Shown here one piece after another: positions 55,941 to 64,000 of a DNA stretch of 64,000 bases (the first letter of the stretch is position 1; each line of letters begins with the position of its first letter). Under the pieces are notes generated by a model. The model was not told the origin of the DNA. It saw only the letters and a list, made by a program, of their open reading frames with translations, and made no database searches. The translations under genes were made by a program, and so were the position numbers. This stretch comes from Catenuloplanes niger (GTDB lineage: Bacteria; Actinomycetota; Actinomycetes; Mycobacteriales; Micromonosporaceae): contig NZ_JAVDYC010000001.1 in the NCBI RefSeq assembly GCF_031458255.1, forward strand, positions 5,589,001 through 5,653,000, read 5' to 3'.

Positions 55941-55978
55941 CGCGGCCCGGCCGGAGGGCGCCCTCCGGCCGGGCCGCG
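55941..55978 (+). terminator. Perfect 38-bp palindrome after gatB
   Basis: Arms 55941-55959 (CGCGGCCCGGCCGGAGGGC) and 55960-55978 are perfectly complementary, giving a stem of about 17 bp with a tight loop. It is 34 nt after the gatB stop. Confidence 0.8.
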
Positions 55979-56022
55979 CCGCACCGGGCGATCCCGCACG
56001 CCGGTTACCTGGACTCCCGTCC

Positions 56023-56493
56023 ATGCCGGACACCCCGACCACGCGCCAGCGCGCCTACCTCTCCTTCTACGAGGCCACCGAGGCCGGGCCCGGCCTCGTG
56101 CCCGACGAGATCACCGAGATCGTCGGACTGCAGCCCACCGAGGCTCACCGGCGCGGCGACCCGGCGACCGGCCGGCCCTGGCCGCGCCATCGGTCCAGCG
56201 CCTGGCGGTACGAGCAGCCGGCGGCCGCCACCTACGACACCGAGGACGTCGTCCGCCGGCTCCTCGACGCGATCGAGCCCCACGCGGACGGCATCCGCGC
56301 CGCCTGCCGCACGCTCGGGCTGGGGGCGCGCGCCGAGGTGGTCATCGAGATGCACGCCACCCGGAAGAACACCTACGACGACGCGCTGGTGGTCACCACC
56401 CCGGCGATCTCCTACTCCGCGGAGACCGTGGCCCGCCTGGCCGCCCTGGACCTGTCGATCGACCACGACCAGTACGTCTTCCTGGGCGACTGA
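56023..56493 (+). CDS. DUF4279-like protein
   Basis: 156 aa, soluble. The pattern EITEIVGLQPTEAHRRGD ... SSAWRYE, followed by a helical DVVRRLLDAIEPHADGI segment and the end YVFLGD, fits the DUF4279 family of unknown function. Some members of that family lie beside toxin-immunity genes, but nothing of the kind is seen here. Weak ribosome site. Its stop codon abuts the stop of the leftward GGDEF-EAL gene without a spacer. Confidence 0.65.
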   Translation: MPDTPTTRQRAYLSFYEATEAGPGLVPDEITEIVGLQPTEAHRRGDPATGRPWPRHRSSAWRYEQPAAATYDTEDVVRRLLDAIEPHADGIRAACRTLGLGARAEVVIEMHATRKNTYDDALVVTTPAISYSAETVARLAALDLSIDHDQYVFLGD

Positions 56494-59097
56494 TCAGGAC
56501 AGCGTCGTCGGTTCGGTCAGGAACGCCTCGACGCGTTCCGCCGGTGCCGGCCGGGACAACCGGAAGCCCTGGCCCCGGCCCAGCCCGGCCCGCACCGCCT
56601 CGCGGACCTGCTCGGTGGTCTCCAGCCGCTCCGCCACGATCTCCAGGCCGAGCCGCCGGCCCAGCCCCACGATCACGTCGATCAGCGGCTGGCCGCCGGA
56701 CTCCGGATCGACCGGACGGGAGATCAGCTCGCCGTCCACCTTCAGCATGTCCACCGGCATCCGGCGCAGCTGCGCCAGCGACGCCTGACCCGCGCCGAAG
56801 TCGTCGATCGCGGTCCGCACGCCCAGCGCCCGCAGCTTCGCGAACTGGGTGACCACCGCCGGCATGTCGTCCGGGATCCGGTCCTCCGCGACCTCCATGC
56901 ACAGCCGCTCCGGCGCGATCCCGTGCGCGTTCAGCATCGCCGCGACCCGGTGCACGAAGTCCGGCACGGCCAGCTCGCGCGGCGACACGTTCACGGTCAG
57001 CGTCAGCGCCGGGTACCCCGGCGTCCAGTCCGCCAGCTGGCGCAGCGCGGTGGACAGCACCCACGTCCCGATCTCCGGCAGCACGCCGAGATCCTCCGCG
57101 ACCGGCAGCAGCTCGCCGGGGTGCACCGTGCCGAGCACCGGGTTCCGCCACCGCAGCAGCGCCTCGACGCCGGCCGTGGTGCGGTCCGGCAGCGACAGGA
57201 TCGGCTGGTAGACCAGGTCCAGCTCGCGGCGCTCGACGACGCCGACGATCTCCCGCTCGACGTCCATCCGCCGGACGAGCTGTTCCTCCAGGTACGAGTC
57301 GTACCACTCGATCCGGTCCGGTCCCTGCTGGCGTGCCCGGCGGCGGGCCAGGTCGGCCCGGTTCAGCACCTCGTCGATGCTGCTGGAGGACGGGCCCACC
57401 TCGGCCAGGCCGATGCTCACGTGCAGATCGATGATCGTGCCGGGCAGCTGGTACGGCGCGGTCAGTACGGTCAGCAGCCGGGTGCCCAGCGCGTACGCCA
57501 GCACCGGCCCCTGCACGGTGAGCACCGCGAACTCGCCGCCGCCGAGCCGGCCGGGCAGGTCGTCCGGCGTGAGCAGCGTCCGCATCCGCCGCCCGGCCTC
57601 GACCAGCAGCGCGTCCGCGGTCTCCCGCCCGCGCTGGTCGCTGATGTCCGCGATGCCGAGCAGTTCGACGACGAGCAGCGCGCCGGTGTGCCCCGGCACC
57701 GCCCGCTGCGCGGTCAGCGTCCGCATGATCTCGCGCCGGTTCGGCAGGCCGGTGAGCTGGTCCGTGTACGCCACCTCGTGCAGCTGCCGCTGCAACGCCA
57801 CCCGGTCGCCGACGTCGCGCACGTGCACGACCAGCGCGTTCACCGCGGGCACGTCGCGCTGGTCGCTGATCGTCGACTCGGTGTCGCGCCACGCGCCGTA
57901 CCCGTCCCGCAGCCGCGCCGTGACCAGCGGCGGCCGCTCCCCGCGCGTGCCCTCGAGCACCTCGCGGAGCGCGCCGGCCACGTCGGACCGGTCGTCCGGG
58001 TGCAGCAGCGACGCGAACGAGTGCCCGACCACCTCCGCGTCGGAGAGCCCGAACAGCCGGGCCGCGGCCGGCGACTGCCAGCGGACCACCAGGTCGGTGT
58101 CGAGCATCAGCGTGAGGTCGTTCGCGCCGGAGACCAGCGACCGGAACTGCGCCTCCTGCGCGGCGAGCCGCCGGCTGTACCGCCGGATGTCGACCACGGC
58201 CAGGATCTCCCGGAGCACCACACACGGGATGATCGAGAGCCCGAGCAGGACGGCTCGGGTGTCGAACGTGTGGCCGGCGAGCAGGTGGTAGACCGCGCTG
58301 CCGAGAGCGATCAGCATCGGCACCGCGAGCACCGGATAGCCGCTGAGCACGGACTCGGGCGTACCGGCGGGCGCGGGCGTGGGACCCTGCGAGGTGCGCT
58401 CCGCGCCGGCCGCCGCGACCAGCGGCCCGACCGCCACGGCGATCGTGGCGCCGAGCAGCACGAACGGGTTCCCCTCGTACGCGTAGTGCACGATCCCGCC
58501 GAGCCCGAGGATGGCCGTGACCGCGCCGGTGCCGCACAGCCAGGCGGCCGGGCGATAGGTCGTGACCCGCAGCGCGGTGATCACTATGACCGAGAGCGCG
58601 GCCGCGGCCAGCAGCGTGGCGGCCAGCGCGGCCGCCGGCATCGGCTCGTCGCCGGGTATCAGGTACGCCGCGAACGCCAGACTGGTGCCGACGCCCGCGC
58701 CGTCGATCCCGCGCCGGAGCCGGGCCGGGATAGTGGTGACCGTGCCCGGCATCAGGATGATCCCGGACAGGTAGACCAGCGCGGACGCGACGAGCCCGCC
58801 CAGCGCCACGTGCTCCCGCACGCCCGGCGGGGTGAGCAGCACGCCGAGCACGGTGCACCCCGCGGTGACCGCGCCCATGCCGAGCAGCCCGGCGCCGCGG
58901 CACGGCCCGAACGTCCGGGTGGCCGCGTGGATCTGCAGCGCCCGGCGGATCAGCGCGCCGGCGGCCTGCGCGGTGACCAGCACGATCGCCCCGCCGGCCG
59001 CGCCCGGTGCGGGCAGGCCGGGTGCGCCGAGCAGCGCCGCGAGACCGGCGGCGAGCAGCAGCGCGCCGGCCGCGGGCAGAACAATGGACGTGGGCAC
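56494..59097 (-). CDS. Membrane PAS-GGDEF-EAL protein with degenerate GGDEF
   Basis: 867 aa from the GTG at 59097, where CAGGA stands 7 nt upstream; an ATG at 59169 would add 24 residues. Nine or so membrane helices (to about 305), PAS domain (about 320-440) with LHPDDRSDV, then GGDEF domain with GGGEF at 519-523: the catalytic acidic residue is Gly, so cyclase activity is unlikely. The EAL domain keeps E645 (EALLRW), NVSPREL, EVAEDR, IDDFGAG, LKVDGE and AERLET. The predicted role is a phosphodiesterase lowering c-di-GMP, perhaps with GTP as regulator. Confidence 0.85.
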   Translation of the reverse strand: MPTSIVLPAAGALLLAAGLAALLGAPGLPAPGAAGGAIVLVTAQAAGALIRRALQIHAATRTFGPCRGAGLLGMGAVTAGCTVLGVLLTPPGVREHVALGGLVASALVYLSGIILMPGTVTTIPARLRRGIDGAGVGTSLAFAAYLIPGDEPMPAAALAATLLAAAALSVIVITALRVTTYRPAAWLCGTGAVTAILGLGGIVHYAYEGNPFVLLGATIAVAVGPLVAAAGAERTSQGPTPAPAGTPESVLSGYPVLAVPMLIALGSAVYHLLAGHTFDTRAVLLGLSIIPCVVLREILAVVDIRRYSRRLAAQEAQFRSLVSGANDLTLMLDTDLVVRWQSPAAARLFGLSDAEVVGHSFASLLHPDDRSDVAGALREVLEGTRGERPPLVTARLRDGYGAWRDTESTISDQRDVPAVNALVVHVRDVGDRVALQRQLHEVAYTDQLTGLPNRREIMRTLTAQRAVPGHTGALLVVELLGIADISDQRGRETADALLVEAGRRMRTLLTPDDLPGRLGGGEFAVLTVQGPVLAYALGTRLLTVLTAPYQLPGTIIDLHVSIGLAEVGPSSSSIDEVLNRADLARRRARQQGPDRIEWYDSYLEEQLVRRMDVEREIVGVVERRELDLVYQPILSLPDRTTAGVEALLRWRNPVLGTVHPGELLPVAEDLGVLPEIGTWVLSTALRQLADWTPGYPALTLTVNVSPRELAVPDFVHRVAAMLNAHGIAPERLCMEVAEDRIPDDMPAVVTQFAKLRALGVRTAIDDFGAGQASLAQLRRMPVDMLKVDGELISRPVDPESGGQPLIDVIVGLGRRLGLEIVAERLETTEQVREAVRAGLGRGQGFRLSRPAPAERVEAFLTEPTTLS

Positions 59098-59253
59098 CGG
59101 GTGGTCCTGTCGCCGAGGGAACGCGAAAGGGTGGATCCGCCGCACCACGGCACGGCCGCACCTATCCATCAGCAACGATTGTTGCCTCGGTGAGTTACGG
59201 CACAGTAGCCGGGCCGGTCCCCAACCTACCGGGTACGCGCGGGGCGGTGCGCG

Positions 59254-59532
59254 TCACCCGCCCGCGACGGACGGAATGATCTGAATTTCCGCGCCGTCCG
59301 GCACCGGCGTATCGAGACCGCTCATCCGCCGGCACTCCTCGCCGTCGACATAGAGATTGACGTACCGCCGGAGCTCGCCCCGCTCGTCGCGTAGCCGCCT
59401 GGCCAGCCGCGGCCACCGCGCCGTGACCTCGGCCAGCACGTCGCGGACCGTGCCGGGCGCGGCCACCTCCAGCCGGGACGCGCCGGCCGCCTCGGGGCGG
59501 AGCACGCCGGGCAGCAGGATCACCGCGCCCAT
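59254..59532 (-). CDS. MoaD/ThiS-family ubiquitin-like protein
   Basis: 92 aa beta-grasp protein that ends in VAGG, the C-terminal Gly-Gly used for adenylation and thiocarboxylation in sulfur-carrier proteins. Its ATG overlaps the stop of the upstream BNR-repeat gene (TGATG), so both are coupled. Partner enzyme (MoeB/ThiF type) is not in the window. It may serve molybdopterin, another sulfur pathway or protein modification; the sequence does not decide. Confidence 0.75.
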   Translation of the reverse strand: MGAVILLPGVLRPEAAGASRLEVAAPGTVRDVLAEVTARWPRLARRLRDERGELRRYVNLYVDGEECRRMSGLDTPVPDGAEIQIIPSVAGG

Positions 59533-60611
59533 CAGATCACCGCCGCCCGCACGCAGAGCACGGCCGGCAGGTGCGCGGCGACCCGCGTCCACGAGTCGCC
59601 CTCGTCCAGGCTGGCGAAGACCTCACCGGACTTGGCGCCGAAGTAGACGCCGGCCGGGTCGCCCGCGTCCACGCACATCGCGTCGCGCAGCACGGACGGG
59701 TAGAACGGCGCGCTGGGCAACCCGGCGGACAGCGGCTCCCAGGACGCGCCGGCGTCCCGCGACCGGTAGACCCGGCAGCGGTGGTCGGCCGGGAACCGGT
59801 CCATGTCGGCGATCATCGGGAAGTTGTAGATCGTGCCGGGCCTGGACGGGTGCGCCACGATCGGGAAGCCGAAGTCGCCCGGCAGCGGGTCGGCGATCGA
59901 CGTCCAGCTCGCCGCGCCGTCGTCGGACCGGTAGACGCCGTGGTGGACCTGCGCGTAGAACCGGTCCGGGTCGGCGCCGTCCCGTGCCACCTTGTGGACA
60001 CACTGCCCGTACTCCGGGAAGGGGTCGGGCACGTGCACCGCGCGGATGCCCGCGTTGCCGGGCGTCCAGGTCTCGCCGCGGTCCGCCGTGCGGTAGACGC
60101 CGCCGGTGGACATCGCCACCACCATGCGCCCGTCGTCGCGCGGGTCGGGCAGGATCGTGTGGATCGCCTGACCGCCGCCGCCCGGCTCCCAGGTCGGCCG
60201 GTGCGGGTGCTCCCACAGGCCGCGGACCAGGGAGAACGAGCGCCCACCGTCCTCCGAGCGGAACAGCGCGGACGGCTCCGTACCCGCGTAGACGATCTCC
60301 GGCCGGTCCGCCGGCCCCGGGGCCAGCTGCCACACCCGCTCCAGCGCGGCACCGGTGTCCTCCGGGAAGACGATGGCCGGGTCGTCCGGCTCCACCCAGG
60401 TCCTGCCGAGGTCGGAGCTGATCGCCACGCTCGGTCCCCAGTGCGCGCTCGACGCGCCGACCAGGATCCGTGGCGTGCCGCCGCGCGTGTCGATCGCGAC
60501 CGCGTACACCGACTTCACCGCGAAGTGGAGCGCGCTCACCTCCCACTCCCCGCCGTCGTGGGTCGCGAGGAACAACCCCTTCTCCGTGCCGATCGCCACC
60601 AGTCGCGCCAT
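59532..60611 (-). CDS. BNR-repeat beta-propeller protein
   Basis: 359 aa with at least five Asp-box/BNR motifs of the form SxDxGxxW: SSDLGRTW, SEDGGRSF, TADRGETW, SDDGAASW, SRDAGASW and LDEGDSW. No signal peptide is seen. The fold is like sialidases and photosystem-stability-factor proteins but the catalytic Arg triad of sialidase is not apparent. Coupled to the MoaD-like gene downstream. Function unknown. Confidence 0.75.
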   Translation of the reverse strand: MARLVAIGTEKGLFLATHDGGEWEVSALHFAVKSVYAVAIDTRGGTPRILVGASSAHWGPSVAISSDLGRTWVEPDDPAIVFPEDTGAALERVWQLAPGPADRPEIVYAGTEPSALFRSEDGGRSFSLVRGLWEHPHRPTWEPGGGGQAIHTILPDPRDDGRMVVAMSTGGVYRTADRGETWTPGNAGIRAVHVPDPFPEYGQCVHKVARDGADPDRFYAQVHHGVYRSDDGAASWTSIADPLPGDFGFPIVAHPSRPGTIYNFPMIADMDRFPADHRCRVYRSRDAGASWEPLSAGLPSAPFYPSVLRDAMCVDAGDPAGVYFGAKSGEVFASLDEGDSWTRVAAHLPAVLCVRAAVI

Positions 60612-60742
60612 GTCGATACCTCGATCCCCAAGGTCGGATAACCGCTGCTCATGACCGTTCCGCGGTCAGTATGCCGGGCACCTGCGACAATTCCGCGCAC
60701 CCGCCGTCCACGGCCGGGTGACGCCGGTGGGAGGATGCGGGG

Positions 60743-61123
60743 GTGAGCAGCGGAAAGTCCACGGTGATCCGATACCGCCAGGCCGGCCCGATCGCGATCG
60801 CGGCCGCGTTCGCGACGGTCGGCGCGCTGCCGGTGGCCGCGGAGAACCCGTGGTTGCTCACCGTCTGCCTGATCCCGCTGGCCGTGCTCGTCTGGGCGGT
60901 CCGTTCCGGCACCGACGCCGGCCCGCAGGGCCTGCGGGTCCGCGCGCTGCTCGGCTCGCGGCGGATAGCGTGGCCGGAGGTCGCCGAGATCGCGCCGGGC
61001 GGCCGCAACCGGGTCTTCGCGCTGCTCACCGACGGCACCGTGATCCGCCTGACCGGCGTCCCGGCCCGCGCGGTCCCGCAGCTGCTGAAGGCCGGCGAGC
61101 AGACGCTGGCCACCGAGGACTGA
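60743..61123 (+). CDS. PH-domain small membrane protein
   Basis: 126 aa. Two hydrophobic segments (about 16-33 and 38-55) are followed by a short PH-like beta domain (about 60-120): GPQGLRVRALLGSRRIAWPEV. This is the usual make-up of actinobacterial DUF/PH_6-type proteins of unknown function. The GTG is preceded by GGGAGGATG. Confidence 0.65.
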   Translation: MSSGKSTVIRYRQAGPIAIAAAFATVGALPVAAENPWLLTVCLIPLAVLVWAVRSGTDAGPQGLRVRALLGSRRIAWPEVAEIAPGGRNRVFALLTDGTVIRLTGVPARAVPQLLKAGEQTLATED

Positions 61124-61160
61124 AATTCCGAAATAAGCCCTGAATCGGGCGTGCTGGTCA

Positions 61161-61173
61161 TATCGTCCGAGGC
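61161..61173 (+). promoter_or_regulatory. Predicted -10 element of the lipase gene
   Basis: TATCGT at 61161-61166, then exactly 7 nt to the ATG at 61174. Fits a leaderless transcript, although GAGG in the gap could also serve as a ribosome site. Confidence 0.4.
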
Positions 61174-61914
61174 ATGCGCCGCCCGCTCCTCGCCGCCCGC
61201 ACGGCCGCCGCCGCCCGCGCCACTGCCGCCGCCCGCGCCCGCGCCACCGCCGCCGCCCGCGCCACTGCCGCCCTCGCGGCCGCGATCCTCACCGTAGCGG
61301 TCCCCGCCGCGCCCGCGCGGGCCGCGACGGCCGGCCCGGTGATCCTGATCCACGGGTACAACAGCTCCACCGCCACCTGGGACCTGCTGGTCACCCGGCT
61401 CCGCGCGGCCGGCTACGACAGCGGCGACATCCACACGTTCGGCTACCGGTACCGCCAGTCCAACGTCACCTCGGCCGAACGCCTCGCCGACTACGTACGG
61501 GACGTCCGCGAGGACCACGGCGGCGCGAAGGTCGACCTGGTCGGGCACTCGATGGGCGCGGTGGTCGCCCGCTACTACGTGCGCACCCTCGGCGGCACCG
61601 CCACCGTCGACGACCTGGTCTCGCTCGCCGGCCCGCACCATGGCACCCACATGCTGTCGGTCTGCCGCTTCCACGCCTCCTGCCGCGAGGTGCTCCCCGG
61701 CTCGGCCTTCCTGCGCGCGCTCAACGCCGGCGACGAGACCCCCGGCGCCGTCGACTACCGCACGTTCTACTCGAAGTGCGACCTGGTCGTCGTCCCGTAC
61801 ACCAGCGCGATGCTCGACGGCGCCCGGAACACCGACGCGGGCTGCGTCGGGCACACCGAGTTCCGGCTGGTGCCGTCCGTGGCCGAGCAGGTCATCGCGG
61901 AACTGCGGAACTGA
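61174..61914 (+). CDS. Secreted alpha/beta-hydrolase lipase
   Basis: 246 aa. Long signal peptide, unusually rich in alternating Ala/Arg/Thr (residues 8-32), cleaved near APARAAT (about 52). The mature part has ILIHGYNSS (oxyanion hole), nucleophile Ser in GHSMG, and His late in GHTEF; the catalytic acid is probably in KCDLVV. It belongs to the class 2 lipase/triacylglycerol-lipase group of actinomycetes. Four Cys may form two disulfides. Exported, acting on ester lipids or similar; substrate not proven. Confidence 0.82.
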   Translation: MRRPLLAARTAAAARATAAARARATAAARATAALAAAILTVAVPAAPARAATAGPVILIHGYNSSTATWDLLVTRLRAAGYDSGDIHTFGYRYRQSNVTSAERLADYVRDVREDHGGAKVDLVGHSMGAVVARYYVRTLGGTATVDDLVSLAGPHHGTHMLSVCRFHASCREVLPGSAFLRALNAGDETPGAVDYRTFYSKCDLVVVPYTSAMLDGARNTDAGCVGHTEFRLVPSVAEQVIAELRN

Positions 61915-61964
61915 CGCCGCGCCGCCCGAACCCGCACGGTGCCGGGCTCGACGCAGCCACCGGT

Positions 61965-61988
61965 GCCCGGGCGCGGTGACGCCCGGGC
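61965..61988. terminator. Terminator between lipase and dehydrogenase genes
   Basis: GCCCGGGCG (61965-61973) pairs with 61980-61988, loop CGGTGA. The right arm lies 10 nt before the 3' end of the leftward gene. Confidence 0.65.
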
Positions 61989-61997
61989 CGGCGATGC

Positions 61998-62927
61998 TCA
62001 GTATCCGTCGGTGACCACGTTCTCCAGGGGCCGGCCGGCCGCGAACCGGCGGAGCTGGGCGCCGGCCAGCGCGTAGGCGCGGCGGTGGAGCCCGTGCACG
62101 GAACCGGCGACGTGCGGGGTGATCAGGACGTTCGGCAGGGTCCAGAGCGGATGGTCGGTGGGCAGCGGCTCCGGGTCGGTGACGTCGAGGGCGGCGCGAA
62201 GCCGGCCCGAGGACACCTCGGCGAGCAGGGCCTCCGTGTCGAGGACGGGGCCGCGGGCCGCGTTGACCAGCAGCGCGCCGTCGGGCATCGCGGCCAGGAA
62301 GCCGGCGTCGGCCAGGCCGCGGGTGGCGTCGGTGAGCGGGACGAGCAGCACCACGACGTCGGCGTGCGGGAGCAGCGCGGGCAGGTCCTCGACCGCGTGC
62401 ACGTCGTCGGCGGGCCGGGCGCGGCGGGCGACCAGCGTGACCGTCGTCTCGAACGGGCGGAGGCGGGCGGCGAGCGCGGTGCCGATCGAGCCGGCGCCGA
62501 CGATCAGCACGCGCTTGCCGGCCAGCTCGTCCGTGGGGGTGTGCGCGGCGTAGGCCCACTCCCGGCCGGCCTGCGCCCGGACGAAGGCCGGGAAGGCGCG
62601 CAGGTGGCTCAGGATCGCGGTCATCGCCCACTCGGCCGTGGAGGAGTCGTGCACGCCGCGGGCGTCGCAGAGCGTCACGTGCGCGGGGAGCTGGCCGGTC
62701 CAGACCTCGGCACCCGCGCTGAGCAGCTGCACGACCTCGAGGTCGGGGAAGCGCGCGGCCAGGGCGGCGGCGCCGTCGCGGGCCAGGAACGGCGGCACCC
62801 AGAACCGGACGCCGTCCGGCGCGGACGGCATCGGTGCGTCGGGGCCGGACAGCACCTCCACGGTCGTGTCCGGCGGCAGCGGACCCAGCAATCCGGCGCC
62901 GTGCTCGTGCGGAACCCAGATCTTCAT
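61998..62927 (-). CDS. D-isomer-specific 2-hydroxyacid dehydrogenase
   Basis: 309 aa NAD(P)-dependent oxidoreductase. Rossmann motif GAGSIG (about residues 144-149); Arg of the substrate site in NAARGPVLD; Glu in DPEPLPTDHPLW; catalytic His in TPHVAGS. The core is that of D-lactate, phosphoglycerate or glyoxylate reductases, and the particular substrate is open. Its start lies 59 bp from that of the divergent sugar dehydrogenase-like gene. Confidence 0.85.
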   Translation of the reverse strand: MKIWVPHEHGAGLLGPLPPDTTVEVLSGPDAPMPSAPDGVRFWVPPFLARDGAAALAARFPDLEVVQLLSAGAEVWTGQLPAHVTLCDARGVHDSSTAEWAMTAILSHLRAFPAFVRAQAGREWAYAAHTPTDELAGKRVLIVGAGSIGTALAARLRPFETTVTLVARRARPADDVHAVEDLPALLPHADVVVLLVPLTDATRGLADAGFLAAMPDGALLVNAARGPVLDTEALLAEVSSGRLRAALDVTDPEPLPTDHPLWTLPNVLITPHVAGSVHGLHRRAYALAGAQLRRFAAGRPLENVVTDGY

Positions 62928-62973
62928 GCTGACGACGTTATCCGGCGGTCCGGGAACGCTCAGGGAGCCTGGT

Positions 62974-62986
62974 TACTCTGGATCGC
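62974..62986 (+). promoter_or_regulatory. Predicted -10 element, leaderless GTG start
   Basis: TACTCT at 62974-62979 followed by 7 nt and GTG at 62987. No ribosome site within 15 nt; AGGGAG is about 20 nt away. Confidence 0.4.
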
Positions 62987-64000
62987 GTGATCCGAGCCCG
63001 CCGTCGACCGGCCACCCGCGCGCTGCTCGCCGGGGCGCTGGTGTTCCCGCTGCTCACCGCGTGCTCCTTCGGGCCGCCGAGCGAGGAACAGGCGGGTTCA
63101 CCGCCGCGGTTCCCCACCCCGAGCGGCAGCGTCGCACCGCGCGGTGGCGGAGGCAGCGGTGAGGCGGCGGTGACCGTGCTGGCGCGCGGCCTGGACGTAC
63201 CGTGGGGGATCGGTTTCCTGCCGGACGGCGGCGCCCTGGTCACCGAGCGCGACACGGGACGGCTGGTGAAGGTCGGGCCGGAGTCGGACCGGACCGGGCC
63301 GCGGGTGTCCGCGATCGCGGACCTCAGCGACGCGATCGAGCCGGGCGGCGAGGGTGGCCTGCTCGGCATCGCGGTGTCGCCGGATTTCAAGGCCGACCGT
63401 ACGGTGTTCGTCTACTACACGACCGCGGAGGACAACCGCGTCGGCCGGTTCACGCTGGGCGCGGACCCGGCCGGCGAGGACCTTCCGATGGTGACGCCGG
63501 AGCCGATCCTGACCGGCATCCCGCGCAGCGGCGTGCACAACGGCGGGCGGCTCGCGTTCGGGCCGGACGGGTTCCTCTACGCGACCACCGGCGACGGCTC
63601 GGACGGCGACCTCGCGCAGGACCCGAAGAGCCTCGGCGGCAAGATCCTGCGGATCACCCGGGACGGGAAGCCGGCCGAGGGCAACCCGGACGCGGCGTCA
63701 CCGGTCTGGTCGCTCGGCCACCGCAACGTGCAGGGGCTGGCCTGGGACGAGGGCAAGCGGATGTACGCGACCGAGTTCGGCCAGGACACGTTCGACGAGC
63801 TGAACGTGATCGAGCCGGGGAAGAACTACGGCTGGCCGGCCGTGGAGGGCGCACCGCCGTCGCCGGACCCGGCGTTCACCGCGCCGCTGGTCACCTGGCC
63901 GACCGACGAGGCGTCCTGTTCCGGCCTGGCGATGGTGGAACGCACGCTGGTCGCGGCCTGCCTGAAGGGCCAGCGGCTGTGGCTGGTCGAGACGACCGAG
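62987..64000 (+). CDS. PQQ-type glucose/sorbosone dehydrogenase lipoprotein (3' cut by window)
   Basis: 338 residues visible, open at the window end. Lipoprotein signal peptide with the lipobox LLTAC (Cys about 27). Then a six-bladed beta-propeller of the glucose/sorbosone-dehydrogenase family: LDVPWGIGFLPDGGALVTER, GGEGGLLGIAVSPDF, FVYYTTAEDNRVGRF, HNGGRLAFGPDGFLY, HRNVQGLAWDEGKRMYATEFG and DELNVIEPGKNYGWP. The His and aspartate residues around these loops match the PQQ and calcium sites of the family; whether PQQ is bound is unknown. Anchored on the outer face of the membrane. Confidence 0.85.
   Translation, partial: MIRARRRPATRALLAGALVFPLLTACSFGPPSEEQAGSPPRFPTPSGSVAPRGGGGSGEAAVTVLARGLDVPWGIGFLPDGGALVTERDTGRLVKVGPESDRTGPRVSAIADLSDAIEPGGEGGLLGIAVSPDFKADRTVFVYYTTAEDNRVGRFTLGADPAGEDLPMVTPEPILTGIPRSGVHNGGRLAFGPDGFLYATTGDGSDGDLAQDPKSLGGKILRITRDGKPAEGNPDAASPVWSLGHRNVQGLAWDEGKRMYATEFGQDTFDELNVIEPGKNYGWPAVEGAPPSPDPAFTAPLVTWPTDEASCSGLAMVERTLVAACLKGQRLWLVETTE

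Overview
This window is chromosomal DNA from a high-GC actinomycete, most likely a member of the Micromonosporaceae (Actinoplanes-like); that assignment is inference. The support is very high G+C with strong third-position bias, GTG starts, the gene order etfB-etfA-cysteine desulfurase-mnmA ... ligA ... gatCAB, NAD-dependent 180-kDa-type glutamate dehydrogenase, coenzyme-B12 acyl-CoA mutase and soluble chemoreceptor-like proteins. I see no rRNA, tRNA, CRISPR array, transposase or phage gene.

Layout. 0-9.8 kb: an isobutyryl-CoA-mutase-type large subunit; a coupled set of two FtsX-type permeases and an ABC ATPase; a YbbN-like thioredoxin/TPR protein. 9.8-14.9 kb: an arginase-family protein carrying an extraordinary low-complexity tail of about 1,170 residues, then a perfect 14-bp tandem array of about 31 copies and a 15-bp stem-loop. 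14.9-25.5 kb: a class B penicillin-binding lipoprotein, diverging from the large NAD-glutamate dehydrogenase; a GNAT enzyme between repeat-rich spacers; a family 3 glycosidase diverging from a ROK regulator over a palindromic operator. 26.8-38.9 kb: a thiamine-diphosphate enzyme with an enoyl-CoA hydratase; two convergent overlapping paralogues (DUF6232-like); a PAS sensor coupled to a soluble methyl-accepting signalling protein; ribokinase; two ABC modules; small membrane and secreted proteins.

39-56 kb is the housekeeping core: etfBA, cysteine desulfurase and mnmA (tRNA 2-thiouridine), a MetE-C-like protein with a class IV aminotransferase, TrpB2, a tiny GntR protein, ligA, a GGDEF-EAL protein and gatCAB. 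56-64 kb: DUF4279 protein, a second GGDEF-EAL protein with a degenerate GGDEF site, a MoaD-like/BNR-repeat pair, a lipase, a 2-hydroxyacid dehydrogenase and the start of a sugar-dehydrogenase lipoprotein cut by the window end.

The most interesting signal is at 47.14-47.45 kb. A 78-residue GntR-type protein is divergent from a short predicted transcript. That transcript would present, in a hairpin loop, a 15-nt sequence complementary to the gntR Shine-Dalgarno region, and ends in a perfect 13-bp stem. Copies of the same small inverted repeat (TCGAC-ATA-GTCGA) lie next to both promoters. It reads like a compact repressor/antisense-RNA switch upstream of ligA.
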